From Streptococcus ruminantium (GTDB taxonomy: Bacteria; Bacillota; Bacilli; Lactobacillales; Streptococcaceae), in assembly GCF_003609975.1 (NCBI RefSeq), contig NZ_AP018400.1, positions 1,748,501 to 1,812,500 on the forward strand: DNA of 64,000 nucleotides. Direction: 5' to 3'. This document shows, piece after piece, positions 1 to 9,524 of the stretch. Below the pieces are notes generated by a model. It did not search any database. It was given only the letters and a program-made list of their open reading frames with translations, and had not been told where the DNA came from. Each line of letters begins with the position of its first letter. Position 1 is the first letter of the stretch. A program made the translations under genes and the position numbers.

Positions 1-1
1 T

Positions 2-544
2 TTATTGCATCTGTTTTTCAAAACGGAAGAAACCTTCCGGGAATTGTTCAAGCATATTATGGTTTTCTTCTCCTAGTATCGGCTCTTGATGGAAACGATT
101 ATAGTATTCTACAACATGAAAGCCACAGCGATTGACATAGAAATGAATATTGCGTTGGTCATAATAAGGAGTAACAGTCTCCCAAATCTTAACCTGCGGG
201 AAGGTTTGTTCCACAGCTATCCAGGCTGCAAAACCAATCCCCTTACTGTGAATGGTAGGAGTAGTAAAGAGTGTTTCCAACTCCCCTCGCTCACCTTCTA
301 TCATCAAAATCAGACCACCAACTCGCCGTCCATCCAGAATAATCCAATAAGCTTGTCCATGCTGCAACGATCTGAGAATAGTATTGCGAGCAATGACTTG
401 CCCCTCTTCTTCAAAATAGGTATGTCTTGGACCAAATTCTTCCAAGGCACCATAATTAAAGGATTCTTGATTGGCTTTGATAAACTCTTCGTGTTCTTCA
501 GTTTTCAAGGAAACCAAATCAACCGTCAAAATCGTTCGTGTCAT
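2..544 (-). CDS. GNAT-family N-acetyltransferase
   Basis: About 180 residues with a GNAT fold pattern. The acetyl-CoA binding region is suggested by the stretch around GELETLFTTPTIHSKGIGFA and a C-terminal segment IHFYVNRCGFHVVEYY typical of GNAT strands 6-7. The acetyl acceptor cannot be told from sequence. An upstream in-frame ATG at 556 exists, but a GGAG ribosome site lies inside that extension, so the ATG at 544 (or 547) is the better start. It follows sufD on the same strand, where sufS, sufU and sufB are often found in Firmicutes; the rest of a suf operon may lie outside the window. Family call is firm, function is open. Confidence 0.85.
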   Translation of the reverse strand: MTRTILTVDLVSLKTEEHEEFIKANQESFNYGALEEFGPRHTYFEEEGQVIARNTILRSLQHGQAYWIILDGRRVGGLILMIEGERGELETLFTTPTIHSKGIGFAAWIAVEQTFPQVKIWETVTPYYDQRNIHFYVNRCGFHVVEYYNRFHQEPILGEENHNMLEQFPEGFFRFEKQMQ

Positions 545-572
545 CATTTTCTCCATTTTTACAATAGTAGCT

Positions 573-1835
573 CTATCTCTTTGTCAATATTTCCTCAATA
601 ACAGCAACCAGTTCGTCACGAACTTCCTTAACTGGAATTTCTGTAATAACAGAGCCCAAGAAACCGCGGATAACTAGGCGCTCTGCAGTTGCCCGATCCA
701 AACCACGGCTCATGAGATAATACATGTCCTCTGGATCTACCTGACCGATAGAGGCTGCGTGACCCGCTGTCACCTCATTTTCATCAATAAGAAGAATCGG
801 ATTAGCATCTGAGCGCGCCTTATCCGACAGCATAAGCACACGACTTTCCTGTTGAGCATCTGCTCCCTTGGCTCCGCGAATAATATGGCCGATTCCGTTA
901 AAGGTCAGGGTACCACTCTCTAAAATAACGCCATGTTGCAAGATATGGCCGACCGAATTGTGACCGTAATTCGTCACACGCGTATCAACACCTTGCACCT
1001 GACGACCAGATGAGAGCGCAACAACTTTGAGATTAGCGTGGCTACCGTTTCCTTTCAAATCACTGTCAAAATCTGCAACCACATTTCCTTGATTCATAAG
1101 TCCCAAGGCCCAGTCAATGCTGGCATCATTGCCCAGCAAACCACGACGCGCCATATAGGTATCCAAATGCTTACCAAGTCGATCAATGGCTGCAAATTTT
1201 ATCTGACTCCCTGCCTGCGCAATCACTTCCACAATGATATTCGCAGTACTTGGAGAAGCACCATCTCCTAGACTTTCAAAACGCTCCAGATAATTTAGCT
1301 TACTATTTTTTCCAGCAATAATCAGTACGCGTTTGTTAAATGGAACAGCGCTTGTACTATCTTGATAGAACAGCGCTTCAACAGGCTGCTCAACCTCTAC
1401 ATTATCTGGAATATAGAGAACGGCCGTTGCATTAAAATAAGCTGTATTGTAGGCAGAAAGTCTGTGTTCATCAAAGGCAACCGCAGATCCTAGATACTTC
1501 TCAATAATATCTGGAATCACATCCATCGCCGAAGCAAAATCTGTAAAGACTACACCTTGTTCTACCAGCTCAATTGGTAATTGTTCCAAAACAGTCTGAC
1601 TACCGACTTGAACCAGCTTGGGATTATCTCCAAGAGAAGTGAAATCAGGAACCGCACCAATTGCTTCGTTAACTGCTAGACTTCCATCTCCTAAGTTCCA
1701 ACGGTGAAATTTAACACGTTCAACAACTGGAAAATCCAGCTCTGCGATTTTGTCAAATGCTTTAAGACGAATATCCGTCAACCAAGTTGGCTCTGCCTGT
1801 TCTAGTGAAAATTCTTTGATTCTATCTTTGGTCAT
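573..1835 (-). CDS. sufD: Fe-S cluster assembly protein SufD
   Basis: 420 residues, the usual SufD length. SufD is the scaffold partner of SufB and SufC in the SUF iron-sulfur cluster assembly complex in the cytosol. The C-terminal half carries the beta-helix core with motifs seen in the family, for example QESRVLMLSDKARSDANP and the late segment EVTAGHAASIGQVDPEDMYYLMSRGL. The reading frame stays open upstream to 1958, but that overlaps sufC. A GGAGG site 5-9 bases ahead of the ATG at 1835 fixes the start. It lies 16 bp after sufC and is surely co-transcribed with it. Confidence 0.95.
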   Translation of the reverse strand: MTKDRIKEFSLEQAEPTWLTDIRLKAFDKIAELDFPVVERVKFHRWNLGDGSLAVNEAIGAVPDFTSLGDNPKLVQVGSQTVLEQLPIELVEQGVVFTDFASAMDVIPDIIEKYLGSAVAFDEHRLSAYNTAYFNATAVLYIPDNVEVEQPVEALFYQDSTSAVPFNKRVLIIAGKNSKLNYLERFESLGDGASPSTANIIVEVIAQAGSQIKFAAIDRLGKHLDTYMARRGLLGNDASIDWALGLMNQGNVVADFDSDLKGNGSHANLKVVALSSGRQVQGVDTRVTNYGHNSVGHILQHGVILESGTLTFNGIGHIIRGAKGADAQQESRVLMLSDKARSDANPILLIDENEVTAGHAASIGQVDPEDMYYLMSRGLDRATAERLVIRGFLGSVITEIPVKEVRDELVAVIEEILTKR

Positions 1836-1851
1836 CGCTTCCTCCAAAGAC

Positions 1852-2625
1852 CTAAATGTCATCTTCTTTATAGTCAATGCCAAGTTCAGCAGCAACCTGA
1901 ACATAGCCTTCTTTTTCCAAACGTTGTGCCAATTCTGGCCCACCTGAAAGCACAACACGGCCTTCCATCATGACATGGACAACATCAGGAGTGATGTAGT
2001 TGAGAAGACGTTGGTAGTGGGTGATAATCATCGCTCCAAAGCCTTCACCACGCATGGCGTTAATTCCCTTAGACACAACTTTTAGCGCATCAATATCTAG
2101 ACCTGAGTCAATCTCATCAAGCAGGGCAAAAGTTGGCTCTAGCATGAGTAATTGTAAAATCTCATTGCGCTTCTTCTCACCACCTGAGAAACCTTCATTG
2201 AGATAGCGCTCTGCCATTTCTTCCTTCATATTGAGCAGTTCCATTTTTTCATCCAACTTGGTAATGAAGTCACGGACCGAAATCTTATCTTCATCTTCCT
2301 TGCCAGCGTTCATGGCTGCACGAAGAAACTCCGCATTGGTAATTCCAGGAATTTCTGATGGATACTGCATAGCGAGGAAAAGTCCCATACGAGCGCGCTC
2401 ATCTACTTCCAATTCTAAAATATTGACACCATCAAAGAGGACTTCCCCTTGGGTTACCTCGTAGCTAGGATTTCCCATGATAGCTGCCGAAAGAGTTGAT
2501 TTTCCCGTTCCATTCGGTCCCATAATAGCCGCAATTTCACCGGTTTTCAGAGTCAAATTGACTCCTTTAAGAATTTCTTTCCCTTCAATTTCCACATGAA
2601 GGTCTTTTATTTCTAATATCGACAT
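1852..2625 (-). CDS. sufC: Fe-S cluster assembly ATPase SufC
   Basis: 257 residues, an ABC-type ATPase that drives the SufBCD scaffold. Visible motifs are Walker A GPNGTGKST, the signature FSGGEKKRNEI, Walker B FALLDEIDSGLDID and the switch histidine in IITHYQRLL. The start is the ATG at 2625, preceded by AAGGAGA; an upstream in-frame extension to 2709 runs through the terminator of the previous operon and is not real. It is first in a sufC-sufD transcription unit. Promoter and preceding terminator are packed into 40 bp. Confidence 0.97.
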   Translation of the reverse strand: MSILEIKDLHVEIEGKEILKGVNLTLKTGEIAAIMGPNGTGKSTLSAAIMGNPSYEVTQGEVLFDGVNILELEVDERARMGLFLAMQYPSEIPGITNAEFLRAAMNAGKEDEDKISVRDFITKLDEKMELLNMKEEMAERYLNEGFSGGEKKRNEILQLLMLEPTFALLDEIDSGLDIDALKVVSKGINAMRGEGFGAMIITHYQRLLNYITPDVVHVMMEGRVVLSGGPELAQRLEKEGYVQVAAELGIDYKEDDI

Positions 2626-2655
2626 GCTGTTCTCCTTTTCATTTTCTCCTTTCAT

Positions 2656-2686
2656 ATTATAACAAAAAAAGAGCCAACTGGCTCTT
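2656..2686 (-). terminator. mecA-rgpG terminator fused to the sufC promoter
   Basis: On the minus strand a 6-bp stem (AGAGCC / GGCTCT, loop AGTT) is followed by seven T residues, ending the upstream mecA-rgpG unit. The T-tract runs straight into TGTTATAAT, an extended -10 element (2656-2661) that should start sufC transcription. No good -35 is visible, which fits an extended -10 promoter. Confidence 0.7.
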
Positions 2687-2717
2687 ATCATGTTTAGAAA
2701 CATTCCCATGTTCTTGT

Positions 2718-3878
2718 CTACTTTTTGAAGCGTTCTTTGTACTTAGCAACTCTCTCTTGCCGGTAACTGCTATTGCCGATAAAGCGCAAAAGATTAAGTA
2801 GAGGCATCCGATTGACTCCAAAAATACCGATCAATTCGCAGAGAATTTCAACTCCCAAACCCATGGTTACCAAAAGAAGAACTCCTCCAATTCGGCTAGA
2901 AACATTAAGCAAGAGTGAAGTCAGGGAAAACACGAAGGAAATCGCATAGATTACCAACACGGTCCCCCTATGGGTCAATCCCAGCGATAACAAGCGATGG
3001 TGCAAATGCATCTTATCTGCTTCATAGATTTTTTGACCCGATAATTTCCGACGAATGATGGCTACGACTGTATCTGTAATCGGCACTCCCAGAATAATCA
3101 TCGGTGTCACCACAGCGACGGCTGTAGAATTTTTCAATCCTTGAAGCGATAAAACCCCAATCATAAATCCAATAAAGAGAGCACCCGTATCACCTAGAAA
3201 AATAATTGCCGGATTGTAATTGTAAGGCAAAAAACCAATAATAGCTGCTACCAAGATAAAAATAGTTAGCGTCAAAAAAATGTTACTGTCGTGTAAAAAG
3301 AAGTATGACACAATCCCCATCGTGGTCAAGGAAATAACAGATACTCCCGACACCAAACCATCTAGTCCATCAATTAAATTCACAGCATTCGTAATAGTAA
3401 CAATCCATAAGACTGTCAATACAAAAGATAGCCATACAGGAAAGTGAATCAAGGGACCACCGAAAGGGAGCTTAAAACTATCAAAACGAAATTCAGTAAA
3501 AATCCAGATAAGAGCCGCAGCTACAACAATCCCTAACAGCTTAGGAACAGGCTTTAGTTCTCTGACATCATCAATATAACCTGTCGCAACAATAATACTA
3601 GAGGCTACCACAAGAGGCCAAATATAATTCAAGTAGCTTCCATGATAGCTGATATGAGCCACGATACCTGGCAAAAACCATAAAGCCGATAAAGTAAAGG
3701 CAATAAAGATTGCCAGTCCCCCCGCTGAAGGCATAGGTGCCGTGTTAATCCGACGAACATTAGGATTATCAACAGCCCCAACCCTCAGAGACAAAAAACG
3801 TACTAAAGGCGTTACAACCGCTGAGATAACCATGGTCGAAATAATAACCATTATGTACTTTAGGGCGAAGGGAATCAT
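2718..3878 (-). CDS. rgpG: Undecaprenyl-phosphate N-acetylglucosaminyl-1-phosphate transferase (RgpG/TagO/WecA family)
   Basis: 386 residues, polytopic membrane enzyme of the MraY/WecA family. It should transfer a sugar-1-phosphate from a UDP-sugar to undecaprenyl phosphate, the first membrane step of rhamnose-polysaccharide or teichoic-type wall polymer synthesis. About ten hydrophobic segments are visible. Family motifs are GYIDDVRELKP (the DD metal site), NAVNLIDGLDGLVSGVS and GDTGALFIGF, plus a basic cytosolic loop ending in MHLHHRLLSLG. In streptococci this gene commonly follows mecA, as here, with a 4-bp overlap. The exact acceptor polymer is inferred. Confidence 0.85.
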   Translation of the reverse strand: MIPFALKYIMVIISTMVISAVVTPLVRFLSLRVGAVDNPNVRRINTAPMPSAGGLAIFIAFTLSALWFLPGIVAHISYHGSYLNYIWPLVVASSIIVATGYIDDVRELKPVPKLLGIVVAAALIWIFTEFRFDSFKLPFGGPLIHFPVWLSFVLTVLWIVTITNAVNLIDGLDGLVSGVSVISLTTMGIVSYFFLHDSNIFLTLTIFILVAAIIGFLPYNYNPAIIFLGDTGALFIGFMIGVLSLQGLKNSTAVAVVTPMIILGVPITDTVVAIIRRKLSGQKIYEADKMHLHHRLLSLGLTHRGTVLVIYAISFVFSLTSLLLNVSSRIGGVLLLVTMGLGVEILCELIGIFGVNRMPLLNLLRFIGNSSYRQERVAKYKERFKK

Positions 3879-4597
3879 GCTATTGTAACCTTTCTAAGCT
3901 CTTCAATCGCTGCATGGGAGAGGAGGAGCATCCCGTGTTCTTGCAAGACAGGTCTTGCTAATTTTGTATCGTTGGAAAACTCTAACATACGTGAAAGAAG
4001 GTGCTCTGGATATTGCTTGGAACGGTTTTCTATATCAACAAGAACTGTCAGATAATAGTAACCATCCATCTTATAAAGTTCCGATTCTTCAATCGAATAG
4101 TCAACCGTACCAACAAAAATAAACAGTTCTTCAATCTTTTTGAACTCTAAAATATAGTAGATATACCGTTCTTGCTCTCCGTCCTCATCCTCTTCTGCCT
4201 GCTCAATATCTTCTAGATGGTGGACAGCAGCTACATCTGCGGCACTCTTCTCACGGACCGTCTGCTCCAAACTCTTGAAAAATTCATCTGGAGTCATGCT
4301 GGCAACATCACCAAGGTCAGACAAATCTGTAAATTCATCAAAATTCAAATTTTGATCCAAATCAGATTTGGTCACAAAAATGTCAACCCGATCAGGCTTT
4401 GGTGTCACACGGAAACTCAGCATACCACTTTCGCGGAAAGTCATCGGCAAGTCCAGCTCATCCAGAACTGTGTAGAAAAACTCTTCTGTCTTCTCCTGTG
4501 GGATAAGAAAGTCAGAAAGTTCCATGCCTCTTTCTTCCAAATCATCCAATTTGATAGTGATTTTTAAGGTAGAATCACTAATTTGCTTTACTTTCAT
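3875..4597 (-). CDS. mecA: Adaptor protein MecA
   Basis: 240 residues, the normal MecA length. MecA delivers substrates such as ComX/ComW or ComK-type proteins to the ClpC protease. The N-terminal substrate domain begins MKVKQISDSTLKITI and the C-terminal ClpC-binding domain holds YIYYILEFKKIEELFIF. An acidic linker (EQAEEDEDGEQE) separates them. An ATG 15 bases further up is possible, but GAGGTG sits just ahead of 4597. Its end overlaps the start of the glycosyl-phosphate transferase gene by 4 bp, so the two are one operon. Confidence 0.95.
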   Translation of the reverse strand: MKVKQISDSTLKITIKLDDLEERGMELSDFLIPQEKTEEFFYTVLDELDLPMTFRESGMLSFRVTPKPDRVDIFVTKSDLDQNLNFDEFTDLSDLGDVASMTPDEFFKSLEQTVREKSAADVAAVHHLEDIEQAEEDEDGEQERYIYYILEFKKIEELFIFVGTVDYSIEESELYKMDGYYYLTVLVDIENRSKQYPEHLLSRMLEFSNDTKLARPVLQEHGMLLLSHAAIEELRKVTIA

Positions 4598-4784
4598 AAC
4601 CACCTCATTCAATCGTCAGTGTTCTCAAGTTTATACTCAATAAAAAGCCAAAATAGCCTAAGAAGCAAAAGCCATCTAAAACTGTTGATAATACATCACC
4701 TTGGTTTTCATAGAGCATGACTGACTATTCTCAATACTCATGCATATCTTCCACCATTATACTAAAAGCAGCCCCGAAAGACAA

Positions 4785-4807
4785 AAGAAAAGCAGGGAAC
4801 CCTGCTC
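4785..4807 (-). terminator. uppP terminator
   Basis: A perfect 7-bp hairpin (AGCAGGG / CCCTGCT, two-base loop, 4791-4806) followed on the minus strand by TTTCTTTT. It abuts the uppP stop codon at 4808. Confidence 0.75.
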
Positions 4808-5644
4808 TTAAAATAAAAATGTAACAAAGGAGTAAACCAATAGGACAGCCCCCAAAACAATACGGTAATAACCAAAAACAGTAAAATCATGTTTCTTCAC
4901 AAAATCAGTCAAGAAGCGAATGACAACCAGCGATACAAGATAGGCTGTCACGCTAGCTACCAATAAGAGTAATATCTGTTCAAGATTGAGTCCATTGCCA
5001 TCCAAAAAATACTTAACAGCCTTCAAACCACTGTAGCCAAACATGGTTGGAATACCGAGGAAAAAAGTAAAATCAGCTGCCACCGACCGACTAGTCCCCA
5101 AGATGATAGCTCCTAGAATCGTCGCTCCTGATCGACTCGTTCCCGGAACGATACTCAAAACTTGAAAACACCCAATCAACAAGGCTGTTTTATAACTCAT
5201 TTTCGCCAAGTCCTTCACTTGAGGCTCCACATCTTTATTGCGATCCTCAATCCAGATGAAAGCGACACCATAGACAATCAAGGCAATGGCAATCGGTACC
5301 ATAAAATTAAAGTTCGCTTCAAACCAGTCATCCAAAGGAACTGCAATTAAGATTGACGGAATACAAGCAATGACAACTTTGGCCCATAGTTGCCAAGTTA
5401 ATCGAATCTCACGCTGAGTTTTTCCAGGCTGAAAGGGATTTAATTTTCTAAAGTAAATTGTCATAACCGCTAAGATAGCTCCCAGCTGAATGACAATATT
5501 AAACATCTCTAGGAACTGTTTATTTTGATTTAGTTTCATAAATTCTTGAACTAAAATCAAATGTCCAGTAGAGGACACAGGTAACCACTCTGTAATTCCT
5601 TCAATAAGCCCTAAAAATATAGCTTTCAATAACTCTAGCAACAT
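4808..5644 (-). CDS. uppP: Undecaprenyl-diphosphatase UppP/BacA
   Basis: 278 residues, all membrane. UppP recycles undecaprenyl pyrophosphate to the monophosphate carrier used for wall polymers, and confers bacitracin tolerance. Diagnostic motifs are [17 protein letters not shown] near the N-terminus and the [10 protein letters not shown] motif at about residue 166. Eight hydrophobic stretches follow the family pattern. It stands alone with its own terminator and is divergent from the amino-acid transporter gene. It acts on the same lipid carrier as the nearby RgpG-type enzyme. Confidence 0.97.
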   Translation of the reverse strand: MLLELLKAIFLGLIEGITEWLPVSSTGHLILVQEFMKLNQNKQFLEMFNIVIQLGAILAVMTIYFRKLNPFQPGKTQREIRLTWQLWAKVVIACIPSILIAVPLDDWFEANFNFMVPIAIALIVYGVAFIWIEDRNKDVEPQVKDLAKMSYKTALLIGCFQVLSIVPGTSRSGATILGAIILGTSRSVAADFTFFLGIPTMFGYSGLKAVKYFLDGNGLNLEQILLLLVASVTAYLVSLVVIRFLTDFVKKHDFTVFGYYRIVLGAVLLVYSFVTFLF

Positions 5645-5723
5645 ATAAAGCTCCTTTTCATCAATTCTCTACATTATATCATATCATAAAAAAATAACAT
5701 ACTCATAGTGCAAGGATATTGAA

Positions 5724-5755
5724 ATTTGTCAGAATTTTTAATAAAATGGTGTAAT
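5724..5755 (+). promoter_or_regulatory. Promoter of the amino-acid ABC transporter with a CodY-like box
   Basis: TTGTCA (5726-5731), 18-bp spacer and TGTAAT with a TGG extension (5750-5755). Overlapping the -35 is a 15-base match (11 of 15) to the CodY consensus AATTTTCWGAAAATT at 5724-5738. Nutritional control of an amino-acid importer by CodY would make sense, but the match is weak. Confidence 0.5.
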
Positions 5756-5775
5756 AGCATTAAAAAGGAGAAATT

Positions 5776-7338
5776 ATGAAACATAAACTCAGCATATTTC
5801 TGCTGGCACTCATTACTGTTTTTTCTATGGTAACAGAGGTTAAAGCAGATGAATACCTTCGAGTCGGTATGGAAGCAGCCTATGCTCCTTTCAACTGGAC
5901 CCAAGAGGATGCCAGTAATGGTGCGGCTCCCATTGAAGGCACCAATCAATTCGCCAATGGATACGATGTCCAAGTTGCCAAAAAAATTGCTCAAGCAATG
6001 GACAAAAAATTGCTAATCGTCAAGACTAAATGGGAAGGATTGGTTCCAGCTCTTACATCTAAAAAAATTGATATGATTATCGCTGGCATGAGTCCAACCG
6101 AAGAACGCAAAAAGGAAATTGCTTTTTCAAATAGCTACTACACTTCCACTCCCACATTGGTAGTACGCTCAGATAGTCAGTACGCAAGTGCAACAAGCTT
6201 GACTGACTTTGCAGGTGCCAAAATCACTGCCCAACAGGGAGTCTATCTCTATGATTTGATTAACCAAATCAAGGGAGCAAATAAGCAAACTGCCATGGGA
6301 GATTTTTCTCAAATCCGTCAAGCCTTGGAATCCGGTATCATTGATGCCTATGTTTCCGAGCGTCCAGAAGGACGTACCGCAGAAGCTGCCAATAAAGCAT
6401 TCAAAATGATTGAACTTACTGAAGGCTTTAAAACCAAGGCCGAGGATGTAACCATTGCAGTTGGTATGCGCAAAGAAGATACTCGCATCACTCAGGTCAA
6501 TGAAGTACTGACCACACTATCAGAAAACGATCAAGTTTCTCTCATGGACAATATGATTGAAAACCAACCAGTTGAAGAAGCCAGCGAAGAAACACCTAGC
6601 TTTTTCTCTCAGGTTTGGAACATCGTCGTCAATAACTGGCAACAACTTCTTCGTGGTACAGGAATGACGCTCCTCATTTCAATTATCGGTACCATTGTCG
6701 GAACAGTAATTGGACTGTTAATCGGTATTTTCCGCACTGCTCCAAAGGCAACCAATAAAGCCCTAGCTGTTGGTCAAAAGCTGTTGGGCTGGATAATCAA
6801 TATTTATATCGAAATTTTCCGCGGTACCCCAATGATTGTACAATCTATGGTTATCTACTATGGTACTGCCCAAGCCTTCGGTCTAAACCTTGACCGCACT
6901 CTAGCAGCCATCTTCATCGTATCCATCAATACCGGTGCTTATATGAGCGAGATTGTTCGTGGAGGCATCTTTGCTGTTGACAAGGGACAATTTGAAGCGG
7001 CAACGGCTCTTGGATTTACCCACAACCAAACCATGCGTAAAATCGTTCTTCCTCAGGTAATCCGCAACATCTTGCCAGCAACTGGTAATGAATTTGTCAT
7101 CAATATTAAAGATACTTCTGTATTGAACGTCATTTCAGTTGTCGAACTCTACTTCTCAGGAAATACTGTCGCAACTCAGACCTATCAGTACTTCCAAACC
7201 TTCACAGTTATCGCTATTATTTACTTTATTTTAACCTTTACTGTAACTCGTATCCTACGTGCCATTGAAAAACGTTTGGACACTGATACTTACACAACAG
7301 GTGCCAACCAAATGCAAACGGAGGTGCTCCATGACTAA
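5776..7338 (+). CDS. Amino-acid ABC transporter, fused substrate-binding protein and permease
   Basis: 520 residues. Residues 1-25 form a signal peptide ending near [10 protein letters not shown]. Residues 26-265 are a family 3 solute-binding domain with [16 protein letters not shown]. From about residue 290 to 500 comes a HisM/GlnP-type permease with several membrane segments and the EAA loop [16 protein letters not shown] that docks the ATPase. Such fusions are typical for glutamine or polar amino-acid importers of streptococci. A GGAG site precedes the ATG. The next gene, overlapping by 8 bp, encodes the ATPase. Substrate is not proven. Confidence 0.93.
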   Translation: MKHKLSIFLLALITVFSMVTEVKADEYLRVGMEAAYAPFNWTQEDASNGAAPIEGTNQFANGYDVQVAKKIAQAMDKKLLIVKTKWEGLVPALTSKKIDMIIAGMSPTEERKKEIAFSNSYYTSTPTLVVRSDSQYASATSLTDFAGAKITAQQGVYLYDLINQIKGANKQTAMGDFSQIRQALESGIIDAYVSERPEGRTAEAANKAFKMIELTEGFKTKAEDVTIAVGMRKEDTRITQVNEVLTTLSENDQVSLMDNMIENQPVEEASEETPSFFSQVWNIVVNNWQQLLRGTGMTLLISIIGTIVGTVIGLLIGIFRTAPKATNKALAVGQKLLGWIINIYIEIFRGTPMIVQSMVIYYGTAQAFGLNLDRTLAAIFIVSINTGAYMSEIVRGGIFAVDKGQFEAATALGFTHNQTMRKIVLPQVIRNILPATGNEFVINIKDTSVLNVISVVELYFSGNTVATQTYQYFQTFTVIAIIYFILTFTVTRILRAIEKRLDTDTYTTGANQMQTEVLHD

Positions 7339-8074
7339 TCCTGTCATCTTAGAAATCAAAAACCTCAAAAAATCCTATGGGCAGAATCAAGTCCTCAAAG
7401 GTATTTCCGTCACGGTTAAACAGGGGGAAGTCATCTCTATTATCGGTTCATCCGGTTCAGGAAAATCAACTTTCCTTCGCTCTATTAACCTATTGGAAAT
7501 TCCAACTGAAGGGCAGATTCTCTACCACAACCAAGACGTTCTTGCCAAAGGCTACAATCTGACAACCTATCGCGAAAAGCTGGGTATGGTTTTCCAGTCG
7601 TTTAATCTTTTTAATAACCTTAATGTTTTAGAAAATGCCATCGTAGCACAGACCACTGTTTTAAAACGTGATCGAGCTGAAGCGGAAAAAATTGCCAAAG
7701 AAAATCTCAACAAGGTCGGCATGACAGAGCAGTATTGGACTGCTAAACCAAGCCAGTTATCAGGTGGACAAAAGCAACGTGTTGCCATTGCTCGTGCCTT
7801 ATCTGTCAATCCAGAGGTAATCCTCTTTGATGAGCCAACTTCTGCCCTAGACCCAGAGATGGTCGGAGAAGTTCTCAAAACCATGCAGGACTTAGCTAAA
7901 TCAGGTCTAACTATGATTATCGTTACCCATGAAATGGAATTTGCTCGGGATGTATCTGATCGTGTTATCTTCATGGATAAAGGTGTCATAGCAGAAGAAG
8001 GAAGCCCACAGCAAATCTTTGAAAACCCACAAGAGGAGCGGACACGTGAATTTCTTCAACGTTTTCTCGGATAA
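7331..8074 (+). CDS. Amino-acid ABC transporter ATP-binding protein (GlnQ type)
   Basis: 247 residues. Walker [10 protein letters not shown], signature [16 protein letters not shown], Walker [16 protein letters not shown] and switch histidine IVTHEMEFA identify a polar amino-acid importer ATPase. The frame is open upstream to 7259 but that overlaps the permease. The ATG at 7331 follows GGAGGTG and overlaps the permease stop by 8 bp, implying translational coupling. It pairs with the fused binding protein/permease to complete the transporter. Confidence 0.95.
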   Translation: MTNPVILEIKNLKKSYGQNQVLKGISVTVKQGEVISIIGSSGSGKSTFLRSINLLEIPTEGQILYHNQDVLAKGYNLTTYREKLGMVFQSFNLFNNLNVLENAIVAQTTVLKRDRAEAEKIAKENLNKVGMTEQYWTAKPSQLSGGQKQRVAIARALSVNPEVILFDEPTSALDPEMVGEVLKTMQDLAKSGLTMIIVTHEMEFARDVSDRVIFMDKGVIAEEGSPQQIFENPQEERTREFLQRFLG

Positions 8075-8111
8075 AAATAATTGACTTTGGAAAAGTCTGA
8101 TTCTGTACTTA

Positions 8112-8164
8112 AAAAACGAACAAAGATTGATTTCAAAAAAGAAATCTAGTCTTTGTTCGTTTTT
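8112..8164 (+). terminator. Strong hairpin terminator after the amino-acid transporter
   Basis: A perfect 15-bp stem (8112-8126 with 8150-8164, AAAAACGAACAAAGA and its complement) plus an inner GATTTC/GAAATC stem around an A-rich loop. It has A and T tails on either side, so it can work in both directions. Confidence 0.9.
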
Positions 8165-8256
8165 ATATATGCAATTTTATTGAATAATAATAGATGATGC
8201 AGGATTCCTAAACTCAAAATCTTTTTGTCCCAGGCTCAATTTTTTACATTGTAACC

Positions 8257-8287
8257 CAAAAAGAGAGAAACCCAACCGAATCTCTCT
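8257..8287 (-). terminator. Terminator of the 69-residue gene
   Basis: Minus-strand 7-bp stem AGAGAGA/TCTCTCT (8262-8268, 8281-8287) followed by TTTTT. It lies 34 bp beyond the stop codon of the small gene. Confidence 0.7.
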
Positions 8288-8320
8288 CCATCACTACATA
8301 TCCAAACAAAGCCATTCAGA

Positions 8321-8530
8321 TTAGCTTTCAAACTTCTTGTGGTTTTTATCGTAAAAGTCAATCAACCCCAAAGCAGTAGCAAACGAAATGTTATCAATCT
8401 TAGCACGACCTTGTGCAAGTGCGATAACTGACATTTCGCGAGCGTTTGTTTCCTTACTGATGCGGTAACCTGTGATCTTCTTGTCACGAACCCAGCCGAC
8501 AACTGCGGCTACTTTTTCATAACTAGTCAT
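8321..8530 (-). CDS. Small conserved hypothetical protein
   Basis: 69 residues, no membrane segment, not recognised. The segment KKITGYRISKETNAREMSV followed by ALAQGRAKIDNISFATALG resembles a short helix-turn-helix of the Cro/C1 class, so it may be a minimal DNA-binding protein; this is only pattern reading. It has its own promoter (TTGACA-18-TATACT), an AGGGG ribosome site and its own terminator, all signs of a real monocistronic gene. Confidence 0.7.
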   Translation of the reverse strand: MTSYEKVAAVVGWVRDKKITGYRISKETNAREMSVIALAQGRAKIDNISFATALGLIDFYDKNHKKFES

Positions 8531-8563
8531 TAGAAACCCCTTTCCTTTTTATTCGTGCAATTT

Positions 8564-8593
8564 AGTATAATATAAGCAAACCTATTTTGTCAA
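8564..8593 (-). promoter_or_regulatory. Promoter of the 69-residue gene
   Basis: On the minus strand TTGACA (8588-8593), 18-bp spacer, TATACT (8564-8569), ending 33 bp before the start codon. Confidence 0.7.
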
Positions 8594-8615
8594 GCAAAAG
8601 ATTTAGCTTCCACCA

Positions 8616-9515
8616 TTATTTTGCTTTTAGAGACGATAGTATCTGTGTCCTTATATCCTCAACTCCTTCTGGGCTAGCAGGAAGGAAAATAGTCTGATTA
8701 CCCCCTTGTGCAAAATTATTTAGGGTATCCAAATACTGGTTAGTCAGCAAAATGGACATAATCTGTGCTTCTGATAGGCTGATGTTCGAGTCTTTCAACT
8801 CACGAATTGAATCTGCTAGCCCATCAACAATCGCCTTACGTTGTTGGGCTATACCCACGCCGTGCAGACGATCTTTTTCAGCCTCTGCTTCTGCGGCAGT
8901 AACAATCTTAATTTTATCAGCTTCTGCTAATTCTTGGGCTGCAACCCGTTTCCGCTGAGCTGCATTGATTTCGTTCATTGATTGCTTCACCTCGGCATCT
9001 GGCTCAACCTTGGTAATCAAGGTTTTAACAATAACATAACCGTAGGTTGACATTTCTTCTGCTACTTGTTTTTGTACTTCAAGGGCAATTTCATCTTTTT
9101 TCTCAAATAGTTCATCCAAAGTCAATTTAGGAACAGATGAACGCAAAGCATCTTCGATATAAGACTTGATCTGTGCTTCTGGATGCATGAGTTTGTAGTA
9201 AGCATCCGTCACATTGTTTTCATTTACTCGATACTGTGTAGCGACATTCATGGTTACAAAAACATTATCCTGTGTCTTGGTCTCAACTACAATTTCACTC
9301 TGTAACATACGCAATTGGATACGAGCCGCAATCATATCTACACCGAACGGAATTTTAAAGTTGATACCCGAAGTAGAAGTTTTCTGATATTTACCAAATC
9401 GCTCAATAATCGCAACCGTCTGTTGCTTAACAACATAAAGCCCTGAGACTAGCAACACCAAGGCAATAAACATAACAAGTAAGATAAAACCAATAATAAA
9501 TAAATTAATTGACAT
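8616..9515 (-). CDS. SPFH/band-7 (stomatin-prohibitin family) membrane protein
   Basis: 299 residues. One N-terminal membrane segment (about residues 5-28) is followed by a band-7 domain (VVKQQTVAIIERFGKYQKT onward) and an Ala/Glu-rich coiled coil (AQELAEADKIKIVTAAEAEA). This is the QmcA/YbbK type of membrane-scaffold protein. It lies 9 bp after ilvA and may share its transcript, but no functional tie to isoleucine synthesis is known. GGAGG precedes the ATG. Confidence 0.92.
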   Translation of the reverse strand: MSINLFIIGFILLVMFIALVLLVSGLYVVKQQTVAIIERFGKYQKTSTSGINFKIPFGVDMIAARIQLRMLQSEIVVETKTQDNVFVTMNVATQYRVNENNVTDAYYKLMHPEAQIKSYIEDALRSSVPKLTLDELFEKKDEIALEVQKQVAEEMSTYGYVIVKTLITKVEPDAEVKQSMNEINAAQRKRVAAQELAEADKIKIVTAAEAEAEKDRLHGVGIAQQRKAIVDGLADSIRELKDSNISLSEAQIMSILLTNQYLDTLNNFAQGGNQTIFLPASPEGVEDIRTQILSSLKAK

Positions 9516-9524
9516 AACAGCCTC